From Stackebrandtia nassauensis DSM 44728 (lineage in GTDB: Bacteria > Actinomycetota > Actinomycetes > Mycobacteriales > Micromonosporaceae): a stretch of DNA of 64,000 nucleotides. The stretch lies in contig NC_013947.1 in the NCBI RefSeq assembly GCF_000024545.1, forward strand, positions 2,728,001 through 2,792,000. Reading direction: 5' to 3'. Position numbers and translations under genes: made by a program. Below, piece after piece: positions 16,629 to 24,641 of this stretch (positions within the stretch are counted from its first letter, which is position 1; each line of letters opens with the position of its first letter). Under the pieces are notes generated by a model. It worked only from the letters and a program-made list of their open reading frames with translations. It did no database searches and had not been told where the DNA came from.

Positions 16629-17909
16629 GTGAGCCAATCGACGAGACCCCGCGGCGCCCGAAAAGCTCTCAGCGCCATCATCGTCGACACCCGGCCGCTG
16701 CGAATCCCCGCGTTCCGTCGACTGTGGATGTCGACGATCGTCACCGGCTTCGGCAGCCAGCTGACCGCCGTCGCCGTCCCCAAACAGATCTTCGACATCA
16801 CCGGTTCCTCCGGCTGGGTCGGCCTCACCGGAGCGGTCGCGCTGGTGCCGCTGCTGATCTTCGGACTGTGGGGCGGCGCGATCGCCGACGCGATGGACCG
16901 GCGCAAACTCCTGCTGATCGGCAACGCCGGAATCGCCGTGGTGTCCGGACTGCTGTGGCTACAGACCTTCCTGGGCCTCGACTCGGTGTGGCTGGTGCTG
17001 GTGCTTTTGGCCTGCAACCAGGCGTTCTTCGGCATCACCATGCCCACCCGCAACGCCGTGGTCGCCCGGCTCGTCCCCGCCGAACTGCTGCCCTCGGCCG
17101 CCGCCCTGAACGGCTCGATGTTCATGTTCTCCGCCGTCTTCGGCCCGTTGGCGGCCGGGGCGCTCATGCCCGTCATCGGACTATCCACACTATACGGAAT
17201 CGATACGATAACGCTGCTGCTTACCATGATCGCGGTATGGCGCCTTCCCGCGCTGCCGCCGCTGTCGGGCACGTTCGGGCGCGCGGGCATCCGTGACGTC
17301 CTGGACGGCTTCCGCTATATGGCGGTCAAGAAGGTCCTGCTGGCGTCCTTTGTGGTCGACATCATCGCGATGGTCGCCGGTATGCCCAGGGCACTGTTCC
17401 CCGAGATGGCCGAGCGCACCTTCGGTGACCCGCCCGGCGGCGGCCTGGCCCTTGGCTGGCTGTTCGCGGCCATTCCGATCGGTTCCCTTGTCATCACCCT
17501 GCTGTCCGGCTGGGTGTCCAAAGTGCGCCGACAGGGCGTCGCGGTCACCATCTCGATCGCGGTGTGGGGTCTCGCCGTAGCCGGTTTCGGTTTGTCCGGC
17601 AACCTGTGGCTGGCAGCGATGTTCCTGGTGATCGGCGGCGCCGCCGACATGGTCAGCTCCATCTACCGGCAGGCGATCCTCCAAACAGCGGCCACCGACG
17701 AGATGCGCGGCCGGATGCAGGGTGCCTTCACCGTCGTGGTCGCCGGAGGCCCCCGCATCGCCGACCTCACCCACGGCTGGGCCGCCGCCGGTGCCGGAAC
17801 CGCCGTGGCCGCGACCGGCGGCGGCATTCTCGTCGTCATCTGCGTGTTCGCGGCCGTGGCCCTGCTGCCGTCCTTCTGGCGGTACCGGGCCCCGTCCGAC
17901 GAGAAATGA
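16629..17909 (+). CDS. MFS transporter (EntS/MFS_3-like)
   Basis: This 426-residue protein has about 12 membrane helices. The loop 2-3 motif reads GAIADAMDRRKLLL (GxxxDxxxRR). Its sequence is of the enterobactin-exporter/MFS_3 type (LPSAAALNGSMFMFSAVFGP). It probably exports a small molecule by proton antiport; the substrate is unknown. The GTG start at 16629 is 54 bases after the csaA-like stop, and the two may share a transcript. Confidence 0.82.
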   Translation: MSQSTRPRGARKALSAIIVDTRPLRIPAFRRLWMSTIVTGFGSQLTAVAVPKQIFDITGSSGWVGLTGAVALVPLLIFGLWGGAIADAMDRRKLLLIGNAGIAVVSGLLWLQTFLGLDSVWLVLVLLACNQAFFGITMPTRNAVVARLVPAELLPSAAALNGSMFMFSAVFGPLAAGALMPVIGLSTLYGIDTITLLLTMIAVWRLPALPPLSGTFGRAGIRDVLDGFRYMAVKKVLLASFVVDIIAMVAGMPRALFPEMAERTFGDPPGGGLALGWLFAAIPIGSLVITLLSGWVSKVRRQGVAVTISIAVWGLAVAGFGLSGNLWLAAMFLVIGGAADMVSSIYRQAILQTAATDEMRGRMQGAFTVVVAGGPRIADLTHGWAAAGAGTAVAATGGGILVVICVFAAVALLPSFWRYRAPSDEK

Positions 17910-17915
17910 CGGTGA

Positions 17916-18287
17916 TCAGAACGCGTACGCGCCGAACCGTCCCCAGGCGACGAACCCGGCCAGCGCCAGCAACACCACGTTGACGACGACCGCACTGGCC
18001 TCCCCGCGCCGGACGTGAACGACTGCCGCCAGCAGCATCGTCACCGCCAGCCCCACGGCCGCGGCCGGGACCAGCATCGTGGCGACACCGGTGACCGCGG
18101 GCCCGATCAGCCCCACAGCGGCAAGCAGTTCGACGGCGCCGATGAAGCGCACGGTCGCGGGGGAGAAGTCGGCGACCCACGGCATCATCGGGGCGAGCTT
18201 GTTCTTTGGCCGGGTGGTCTTCAGGGCACCGATCGCGGCGAACGCGACGGCGAGAACTATCTGGACGATCCACAGTGCAAGGTTCAT
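17916..18287 (-). CDS. DoxX-family membrane protein
   Basis: The protein has 123 residues and four predicted helices, with FIGAVELLAAVGLIGPA as the family's central motif. It follows the ABC-2 permease at 18322 by 34 bases on the same strand and may belong to the exporter operon. It converges with the MFS gene, with only 6 bases between them. Function is unknown. Confidence 0.72.
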   Translation of the reverse strand: MNLALWIVQIVLAVAFAAIGALKTTRPKNKLAPMMPWVADFSPATVRFIGAVELLAAVGLIGPAVTGVATMLVPAAAVGLAVTMLLAAVVHVRRGEASAVVVNVVLLALAGFVAWGRFGAYAF

Positions 18288-18321
18288 GGCTATTCCGTTC
18301 TGGTGAGGGTTTGTCGACGGT

Positions 18322-19143
18322 CTAGTAGCGGCCGAGGGTGCCGCGGCGTTTGGCGATCCGTTCCAGGCGTGAGAAGACGAGCACCCCCGCTCCGGCGATC
18401 AGCAGCGGTTGCAGCAGCAGCCATCCCGGGCCCCAGCCGGTGGACAGCCCGGCCAGCGAATCGCCGTCGAGCAGGATGTCGCGCATCGCCTCGATACCCG
18501 GCGCGATCGGCACCGCGAGCCTGGCCACGACGGCGGTCCACCCGGGCATGTCGGTCAGCGGAACCAGCGTCCCGCCCGCGATCGCGTAGACCGCCACCGA
18601 CACCTGGGTGATGATCTGGATCCGCTTGTACACCAGCGTCAACCCACACAGGACCAACGCCAGCCCACAGGTGCCCACGGCGATGGCCGCCAACGGCACC
18701 ACCACCCGTGGATCGAAGTGGACACTTCCCCCGTTCGCCACGATCGCGACGTACCCCGTCGCCCCCACCGAAAGCGCTGTGGGCAACGCGGCCACGATGG
18801 ACGCGATCTGGCGTCCCAGGATCAGCACCCACGACGGCAGCGGCGTGAGGTAGGTCTGTTCGAGCACACCGGACTGGATATCGCCCTGGTAACTCCAGAA
18901 CATCCGGTTCACCTGCTCGTGGATGAACGTCAACGCCACCATGCCGATGCCGACGGGCAACAGCAGCTCGGCCCGCAGCTGCCCGCGTCCCATGAACAAC
19001 ACGATGAGCAGGTAGAACAACGGAAAGGTGATCATCTGAACGGCCAGGCCACGCCAGCCCGCGACCAGGTCGGCCAGCCCCTTGCCGATCTCATTGCCGA
19101 AACCGCCCAGCAACCGGGGCCGCGTCGAATAAACGATGGACAT
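18322..19143 (-). CDS. ABC-2 type exporter permease
   Basis: The 273-residue protein has six predicted helices and the ABC-2 features GDIQSGVLEQTYLTPL after helix 2 and the PIAPGIEAMRDILLDG loop near the end. It is homologous to the adjacent permease at 19156, and the pair presumably forms a heterodimer driven by the ATPase at 19964. The gap to that permease is 12 bases, consistent with an operon. Cargo may be a drug, lipid or peptide. Confidence 0.85.
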   Translation of the reverse strand: MSIVYSTRPRLLGGFGNEIGKGLADLVAGWRGLAVQMITFPLFYLLIVLFMGRGQLRAELLLPVGIGMVALTFIHEQVNRMFWSYQGDIQSGVLEQTYLTPLPSWVLILGRQIASIVAALPTALSVGATGYVAIVANGGSVHFDPRVVVPLAAIAVGTCGLALVLCGLTLVYKRIQIITQVSVAVYAIAGGTLVPLTDMPGWTAVVARLAVPIAPGIEAMRDILLDGDSLAGLSTGWGPGWLLLQPLLIAGAGVLVFSRLERIAKRRGTLGRY

Positions 19144-19155
19144 GTCTAATCCCTC

Positions 19156-19971
19156 TCAGTACTGGCCGAGGCTGCCGTCACGGACGGCCCGGCGATGGTT
19201 GCGGGAGAACAGAACGGCGCCGATCCCGACGAGCACCGCCGTGTGGACGACCAACAGCGGCAGGCTCCCCGACGTCCACAGTCGCGCGAGCGTGGCGCCG
19301 TCGAACAGCACCTCGTTGACCGCCTCGATGCCCATAGTGGTCGGAAGTAGCCGCGCCACCGCCGCCAGCCACTCGGGATACAGCGACAGCGGCAGGAACG
19401 CGCCGTTGAGCAGCAGAATGAGCGCGGTGAACAGGGACTGGAGCACACCGACCATGGGCGTCCGAATCGCGACGGCGGCCAGGATGTACGTGAACGCCAG
19501 GATCCCGATGAGCAGCAACGCATAGGGCACCAGCGCCGCCCAACGCCACGGGATCGCGATACCCGCGATCGCGGCGGGCACCGCCGAAGCCGCCACCGCG
19601 ACGACCAGACCGAACACCGACGCGGTCACCAGCCGTCCGACCATGAGCAGCCACGGCGGCGCCGTCGACATCTGCGACTGCGCGAAGGTGCCCGCGTTCT
19701 TCTCCTCCACCAGGTCCGACACCATCACCAGCGCCGAGTACTGGAGAAACCAGTAGCCACCGATGGCGATGAGGGTCTGGGGCAGCAGATCGGCGCGCAA
19801 CTGCCCCTGCCCCAACACGAACTGCAAACCCAGGTACATCGTCATACCCACGACCAGGCTGATGACATGACCCAGCGGATGCGCCAACTGCGAGGTCAGT
19901 CCCTTGCGGACCTCAGCGGCCAGTATGGACAACCAACCGACGCTTCGCCGCGCGACAAGTGCCTCAGACAT
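19156..19971 (-). CDS. ABC-2 type exporter permease
   Basis: This 271-residue protein has six predicted helices, the motif EEKNAGTFAQSQMSTAPPW after helix 2, and MGIEAVNEVLFDGATLARL near the end, matching the neighbouring permease. The ATG at 19971 (MSEALVARRS) overlaps the end of the ATPase gene by 8 bases, so it is translationally coupled; an upstream start inside the ATPase gene is less likely. It is the second membrane half of the exporter. Confidence 0.85.
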   Translation of the reverse strand: MSEALVARRSVGWLSILAAEVRKGLTSQLAHPLGHVISLVVGMTMYLGLQFVLGQGQLRADLLPQTLIAIGGYWFLQYSALVMVSDLVEEKNAGTFAQSQMSTAPPWLLMVGRLVTASVFGLVVAVAASAVPAAIAGIAIPWRWAALVPYALLLIGILAFTYILAAVAIRTPMVGVLQSLFTALILLLNGAFLPLSLYPEWLAAVARLLPTTMGIEAVNEVLFDGATLARLWTSGSLPLLVVHTAVLVGIGAVLFSRNHRRAVRDGSLGQY

Positions 19972-20908
19972 GGGCGGGCTCCTCGACGAGACTGAGGAAC
20001 ACGTCCTCCAGGCTCGGCTGTGCCTGCGCCAGCGACCGCAGCACGATGCCGCGCTCACCAAGCCGCTCCAGCAGCTGATAGACGACCCGCGGATCGTCCA
20101 CCCGCCCGGCGATCACGGTCGAATCGCCACTCTCCTCGGCGGTGAACCCGCCCGGCAGCGGCGGCAACGCGGGAACACCCTCAATGTGGACCTCGTAGCT
20201 GTCACGACGCCGGAACCGCGACAACAGCTCCCCGGTGGCCTGATCCGCGACGATGGTCCCCTCACGGATCACCGCCACCCGATCGCACAACTCCGCCACC
20301 ACGTCGAGCTGATGCGTGGTCAGCAGAATCGTCTTGCCCCGGTCTTCCGACAGCGTCGCGATCCAGTTCCTGACGGTCCGGGTGGCGGCCACGTCGAGCC
20401 CCAACGTCGGCTCGTCCAGCAACACGATCGGCGGATCGGCGATCAGCGCCGCCGCGATGGCGACCTTCTGCTGCATACCGCGCGAGAAGTCGCCGACCCG
20501 GTCATGGCGCCGATCCCACAAGCCCAGATCGGTGAGCAACTCGGTGGCCTGACCGCGAGCCTCCGCCTTCCGCAACCCCTTCAACCGTCCGAAGTAGATG
20601 AGGTTCTGCCAGGCCGTCAGTGTCCAGTACACATTGCGCGATCCCTCCAGGACGGCGCCGATCTGCGCCATCGCCGCCGACCGCCGGGCGGCAACGTCAT
20701 ATCCGTTGAGCCGCACGGTTCCGGCGCTGGCGGCGAGCAGGCCCGCCGCGATCTTGATGGTGGTGGTCTTCCCGGCCCCGTTGGGCCCCAGGAATCCGAA
20801 AACGGTGCCCGGCTGAATCCGCAGGCTGACGTCGTCCACGGCGGGCCGGGCGCCCGAGCCGTACGTCTTGGTCAACCGCTCGATGTCGATGGCGGGGGTG
20901 GAGTTCAC
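19964..20908 (-). CDS. ABC exporter ATP-binding protein
   Basis: The 314-residue ATPase has Walker A GPNGAGKT, the signature FSRGMQQKV (an LSGGQ variant usual in DrrA/CcmA-like exporters), Walker B IVLLDEPT and the switch histidine in TTHQLD. A C-terminal DUF4162-like extension (about 225-314) is typical of drug and antibiotic exporters. It is first in an operon with two ABC-2 permeases and is divergent from a TetR gene, with a large palindrome between them, so TetR repression and ligand-induced export are likely. Confidence 0.92.
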   Translation of the reverse strand: MNSTPAIDIERLTKTYGSGARPAVDDVSLRIQPGTVFGFLGPNGAGKTTTIKIAAGLLAASAGTVRLNGYDVAARRSAAMAQIGAVLEGSRNVYWTLTAWQNLIYFGRLKGLRKAEARGQATELLTDLGLWDRRHDRVGDFSRGMQQKVAIAAALIADPPIVLLDEPTLGLDVAATRTVRNWIATLSEDRGKTILLTTHQLDVVAELCDRVAVIREGTIVADQATGELLSRFRRRDSYEVHIEGVPALPPLPGGFTAEESGDSTVIAGRVDDPRVVYQLLERLGERGIVLRSLAQAQPSLEDVFLSLVEEPAHV

Positions 20909-20923
20909 TGTGACCTCATTTCG

Positions 20924-20953
20924 CTAGAGTTACTCACTAGTGATGAACTCTAG
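20924..20953. promoter_or_regulatory. 30-bp palindrome between ABC exporter and tetR, likely TetR operator
   Basis: The two 15-base halves match at 13 positions, with outer arms CTAGAGTT and AACTCTAG and centre ACTAGT. It fills the 60-base space between divergent starts at 20908 and 20969. A further half-site-like CTCTAG follows at 20961-20966. Size, symmetry and position fit a TetR site repressing both directions. Confidence 0.7.
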
Positions 20954-20968
20954 TTATACACTCTAGAA

Positions 20969-21607
20969 ATGACCATCGGCAAGGGCAAAGGCAAACGAGC
21001 CGAGAAAGCCCAGCGCACCCGGGCCAAGATCCTCACCGCCGCCCGCGACCTGTTCGTCGAACACGGCTACGGCACCACCGCGCTCCAGGACGTCGCCGAC
21101 CGCGCCGAAGTGGCGGTCCAAACGATCTATTTCACCTTCCGCAACAAACGCACCCTCCTCAAAGAAGTCGTCGACGTGGCCATCGCGGGCGACGCCGAAC
21201 CGGTGGCCACGATGGACCGCGACTGGTTCAAGGAATCCCTGGCCACCCCCACCGCCCGCGAACAACTCGACATCCACGTCGACGGCAGCCGCCGCATCCT
21301 CGAACGCGTCGCCCCCATCACCAAGGTCCTGGCCACCGCCGTGGCCATGGACCCCGAGATCGCCACCATGTGGCCCCAGACCACCGACCCCCGCTACACG
21401 GTCCAACTCACCGCCGCCGAAACCCTCATCACCAAACCCGACGCCCAACCCACCCTCACGGCCACCCGAGCCGCCGACCTCCTCTACTGCCTCCTCAGCC
21501 CCGAGCTCTTCCTCGTCTTCACCGCCGACCGAGGCTGGCCCCCCGCCGACTGGGCCGCCTGGGTCACCACCACGCTGCGAACCCAACTGTGCGAACCGTC
21601 TGGATAG
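20969..21607 (+). CDS. TetR-family regulator of the ABC exporter
   Basis: The protein has 212 residues. The helix-turn-helix is at about 35-60 (TTALQDVADRAEVAVQTIYF, then TFRNKRTLLKEVVD). The N-terminus is very basic (GKGKGKRAEKAQRTRAK), which may add DNA contacts. Divergent placement from the ABC exporter across a 30-bp palindrome makes it the likely local repressor. The ligand is unknown. The Sir2 gene starts 10 bases after its stop, so those two are probably co-transcribed. Confidence 0.88.
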   Translation: MTIGKGKGKRAEKAQRTRAKILTAARDLFVEHGYGTTALQDVADRAEVAVQTIYFTFRNKRTLLKEVVDVAIAGDAEPVATMDRDWFKESLATPTAREQLDIHVDGSRRILERVAPITKVLATAVAMDPEIATMWPQTTDPRYTVQLTAAETLITKPDAQPTLTATRAADLLYCLLSPELFLVFTADRGWPPADWAAWVTTTLRTQLCEPSG

Positions 21608-21617
21608 GGTTGAACCC

Positions 21618-22364
21618 ATGGATGTCAACCGGGTCCGCGACTGGATCGACGCAGCCGACACCGTCACGGTGCTCACCGGAGCCGGAGTGTCCACAGAGTC
21701 CGGGATCCCCGACTACCGGGGCCCCAACGGGGCCTGGACCAAGGACCCCGACTCGGCCAAATACGTCGACATCGACTACTACGTCCGCGACCCCGCCATC
21801 CGCCGCCGAGCCTGGATCCGCCGCCGCGAACACGAAGCCTGGACCGTCGAACCCAACCCGGCCCACCACGCCCTGGTCACCCTCGAAGCCCGGGGCAAAC
21901 TAACCAAACTCATCACCCAGAACATCGACGGCCTCCACCAAAAGGCCGGCCAGACCCCCACCAACGTCCTGGAAATCCACGGCAACATCTTCGGCGTCGA
22001 ATGCCTGGGCTGCGACGCCACCACCACCATGCGAGCCACCCTCGACCGCGTCGCGGCGGGAGAGGACGACCCCGCCTGCCTCTCCTGTGGAGGAATCCTC
22101 AAATCCTCCACCATCTTCTTCGGACAACAACTCAAAACCGACGTCCTCTACGCCGCCGCCGAATCAGCCCAAAGCTGCGACCTCTTCCTGTCGGTCGGCA
22201 CCTCCCTCACGGTCCACCCCGCCGCGGGTCTGGTCGACATCGCCCTGCAATCCGGCGCCAGACTCGTCATCTGCAACGCCGAACCCACCCCCTACGACCA
22301 CCGCGCCGACGCCGTCCTCACCGATCCGATAGGACAAACCCTCCCGGCCATCCTGAACAACTAA
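21618..22364 (+). CDS. Sir2-family NAD-dependent protein deacetylase
   Basis: This 248-residue sirtuin has the NAD-binding GAGVSTESGIPDYRG (21-35), TQNIDGLH (100-107), catalytic H121, and a zinc site C129-x2-C132 and C154-x2-C157. Later motifs GTSLTVHPA and ICNAEPTP complete the NAD pocket. All catalytic parts are present, so deacetylation (or deacylation) of protein lysines is expected. It probably shares an mRNA with the upstream tetR, though a functional link is not obvious. It is cytoplasmic. Confidence 0.93.
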   Translation: MDVNRVRDWIDAADTVTVLTGAGVSTESGIPDYRGPNGAWTKDPDSAKYVDIDYYVRDPAIRRRAWIRRREHEAWTVEPNPAHHALVTLEARGKLTKLITQNIDGLHQKAGQTPTNVLEIHGNIFGVECLGCDATTTMRATLDRVAAGEDDPACLSCGGILKSSTIFFGQQLKTDVLYAAAESAQSCDLFLSVGTSLTVHPAAGLVDIALQSGARLVICNAEPTPYDHRADAVLTDPIGQTLPAILNN

Positions 22365-22390
22365 GCTCCCCCAGCTTCTTCTTTTTCTCC

Positions 22391-22522
22391 CCGGCGCTCA
22401 CCCACGCGGGGACCTGGATGTTCGTCCTGGGCAGCGCCCAGCTCCTCATCCGCCAGATCCACCTGACCCAGCTGCACGCACGCGCTGGTGGGCACTACGG
22501 CCTCTCCAGCTCTGAAACCTAA
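22391..22522 (+). pseudogene. YrhK-like gene remnant in a 300-base gap
   Basis: Between the Sir2 stop and 22665 there is no intact gene. One frame reads THAGTWMFVLGSAQLLIRQI followed by HLTQLHARAGG and a stop at 22522. This resembles the GTW(L/M)F(V/I)xGSxxxL segment of YrhK-like membrane proteins, but there is no start codon, ribosome-binding site or preceding helix. It looks like a decayed 3' fragment. I see nothing in 22523-22650 beyond the ribosome-binding region of the next gene. Confidence 0.35.
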
Positions 22523-22664
22523 GTCGTCTCGGCATGCTCTCGTCCGTCTTCGGTCAGGATGGTCGGTGAACGACGTCGCTGGCGAGTGTGCACGGCATTA
22601 CTAGACTGCCCAGTTCGCGGGCGGGTCCGGAAGTGCCAGGTCCGCTGTCGATAGGGGGCCGAGC

Positions 22665-22913
22665 ATGACGACGCGGTGTGAACTTTGCGATCTGGAGATA
22701 GGGCAGGGGTGCGCCTGCGAGGACGGTCGCCCGGAGCGGGCTTACGTGACCGCGGGTGGAAGCTCGTACCACCGGCGGCGCGACTGCGAATGGCTGGCGC
22801 GGGGGCAGGCGGACGCTCACGCGAAGGGCCTGCGCGTTCACCCTGTCACTTCCACGCTTGTGCAGAACGTCGAGCTCAAGCGTGGCCGGTGCGAATACTG
22901 CTACGAGGGCTAG
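22665..22913 (+). CDS. Small Cys-rich protein, possible zinc binder
   Basis: This 82-residue protein has C5-x2-C8, then CAC at 16-18, and a C-terminal CEYC pair, plus HRRRDC in the middle. The spacing suggests one or two zinc sites. An AGGGGG ribosome-binding site precedes the ATG. No signal or membrane segment is seen. It overlaps the convergent membrane-protein gene at 22910 by 4 bases. I do not recognise the family. Confidence 0.6.
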   Translation: MTTRCELCDLEIGQGCACEDGRPERAYVTAGGSSYHRRRDCEWLARGQADAHAKGLRVHPVTSTLVQNVELKRGRCEYCYEG

Positions 22914-23428
22914 CCCTCGGGCTGGGCGGTGTCGTACCACTCCTTGGTTTGGCGGGACAGGAGCATGACGATGACGGCCATCGCGGGGAGGATCAGGGCG
23001 CAGCCGATCGTGGAGAGTTCCCAGAGGCTGAAGGGGATGAGTAGGCCCTCGGCGATCACCGTGACCAGGCGGACTGGTTTTTGGCGGAACTTGAGTTTGA
23101 GTGCGCAGTAGATGAGCACGATCATGAGGACGACCAGCAGGGCCGCCAGGAGGTAGAGGAGGGGGTAGTTGAACAGGTCCTGGGTGGGTGGGTCGTCCTT
23201 GAACTGCTTGTTGTAGACCTTGGCGGTCAGTCGCTCTTTGAGGAGCTTGGCCAGTTCGGTGTTGGACAGCTGGGACTGTTGGTAGGTGCCCAGCAAGATG
23301 AAGGCGCTCAGGAGCAGGCCGATGGCCGCTTGGACCCACAGGAGGACGCGGCTGATGCGGACCTGTTTGGGCAGGTTGGAGCCGCCGCTGGAGCCGGAGG
23401 CGAACTTGTCGCCGGATAGAAGACTCAT
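22910..23428 (-). CDS. Hypothetical four-helix membrane protein
   Basis: The 172-residue protein starts MSLLSGDKF at 23428. Helices are predicted near residues 28-48, 90-112, 122-142 and 145-160, with a charged extracytoplasmic loop between helices 1 and 2 (KLLKERLTAKVYNKQFKDD). An upstream extension of the frame lacks a plausible start. It follows another small membrane protein by 14 bases, suggesting an operon of two. No family is recognised. Confidence 0.65.
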   Translation of the reverse strand: MSLLSGDKFASGSSGGSNLPKQVRISRVLLWVQAAIGLLLSAFILLGTYQQSQLSNTELAKLLKERLTAKVYNKQFKDDPPTQDLFNYPLLYLLAALLVVLMIVLIYCALKLKFRQKPVRLVTVIAEGLLIPFSLWELSTIGCALILPAMAVIVMLLSRQTKEWYDTAQPEG

Positions 23429-23442
23429 GTGTGTGGGCCGCC

Positions 23443-23850
23443 TTAGTGGTGGAACCAGCGGCGGCAGCGCCGCGCGTTGAGGGTGAGGAGGGCGATGAGG
23501 GAGACGAAGCTCAGCGCGATGGCGAGGAACCAGTTGACGCCCTTGACGCCGCACCAGATGAGGCCTGCGATGCTGGCCAGCTCGATGAGGAGGAGCAGGA
23601 TCCAGAGCCAGCGCCACTGGTAGCGCATGAGGAAGGTGAGGAGGAGGAGCACGACGGCGCCGATGGCCAGGCCCGCCGCGACGCGGTAGACGCGGTCGTC
23701 GACGAGTTGGGGGATCCAGGTCTGGAACTTGTTCCAGCGTTGGGCCGCGGCGAGGGCTCCGCCCAGTAGGAGGGCGATGAGCACCTGTATCCAGAGGGTG
23801 CGCCGGGCTGCCTTGGCCGAAGGCGGCATCGGATTGAGCTGTTTGGCCAC
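23443..23850 (-). CDS. Hypothetical four-helix membrane protein
   Basis: The protein is 135 residues, with a short basic N-terminus (AKQLNPMPPSAKAARR), four hydrophobic helices and a basic end (NARRCRRWFHH). It is just upstream of the 172-residue membrane protein on the same strand, and the two share a similar topology (long loop after helix 1). The role is unknown. Confidence 0.65.
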   Translation of the reverse strand: MAKQLNPMPPSAKAARRTLWIQVLIALLLGGALAAAQRWNKFQTWIPQLVDDRVYRVAAGLAIGAVVLLLLTFLMRYQWRWLWILLLLIELASIAGLIWCGVKGVNWFLAIALSFVSLIALLTLNARRCRRWFHH

Positions 23851-23927
23851 GAATGCTCCTCGAAAAGGTGTTCTGGTGCGGTCAGCAGGTTAGCCGGTGC
23901 CGACCTGGGAAGCGTATGGGACCCGGG

Positions 23928-24593
23928 TCACGAATCGGACTCGAGGCGGCTGCCGGTGCGTCCCGCGACCAGTGCGGCCAGGATCGCGTCGATCGCGAAC
24001 GCGGTGGCGTGGGGGAGGTCCACATTGATGTCGTCCAGCAGCCACTGGACCTGGAGACCGTCCATGACGCCGATGATCGCCGAGGCGGCCGTGTCGAGGG
24101 CGGCGGAGGACGGCATCGCGTCGGGCTCGCAGATCTGGGACAGGGAGCGGGCGATCATGGCGCGCAGTTCGGTGAACCGGTCGCGGAAGTAGTCCTGGGC
24201 CGGGTGGTTGTCGGTGACCGAGTCGGCCGACAGCACCGCGTAGGTCTGGACGATGCCCGGGCGGGTGGAGTTGAGGCGGGCGGTGTCGACCAGGTGCTTG
24301 AACAGGTCCATGCCCTCGGGCGGGTGTTTGCCCTCCAGGTCCTGGACGTCGGCTTCGTCGCGGTAGTCGAGGACCGCCAGCAGCAGCTGGTTCTTGGATC
24401 CGAAGTGGTGCAGGATGCCCGCGTGGGTCATGCCGACCTGTTCGGCGATCTCGGTCAGTGAGCCGCTCTTGTAGCCCCGGTTGCCGAATATCTCGGTGGC
24501 CGCGCGCAGGATGTCCTCGCGGCGTTTGGCGGTGCGCCGTTGCCGGAGGCTCTTGTTGTCATCGCTCGTGGGACTGGTGTGGGCGTGCGGCAT
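23928..24593 (-). CDS. TetR-family regulator of the beta-glucan locus (inferred)
   Basis: The 221-residue protein has an N-terminal helix-turn-helix (SLTEIAEQVGMTHAGILHHF) and an all-helical C-terminal domain with DGLQVQWLLDD, typical of the BetI/TetR_C_6 type. It is the last gene in line after the importer genes, 48 bases past the ATPase, so it may be transcribed with them. Related palindromes upstream of GH64 (35129) and GH3 (32871) look like TetR sites and make this protein the natural candidate. An oligosaccharide-derived inducer would be expected. TetR control of sugar genes is less usual than LacI or ROK control. Confidence 0.8.
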   Translation of the reverse strand: MPHAHTSPTSDDNKSLRQRRTAKRREDILRAATEIFGNRGYKSGSLTEIAEQVGMTHAGILHHFGSKNQLLLAVLDYRDEADVQDLEGKHPPEGMDLFKHLVDTARLNSTRPGIVQTYAVLSADSVTDNHPAQDYFRDRFTELRAMIARSLSQICEPDAMPSSAALDTAASAIIGVMDGLQVQWLLDDINVDLPHATAFAIDAILAALVAGRTGSRLESDS

Positions 24594-24641
24594 GGACTCA
24601 CTTTACGGGTCGAGAGTTGGTCAGGATTTTATCGCCGCTCG

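Noticed and set aside
15242-17296. A 684-codon frame crossing the hydrolase, csaA-like and MFS genes
   Set aside because: It overlaps three well-supported genes in other frames and has shadow-type composition.
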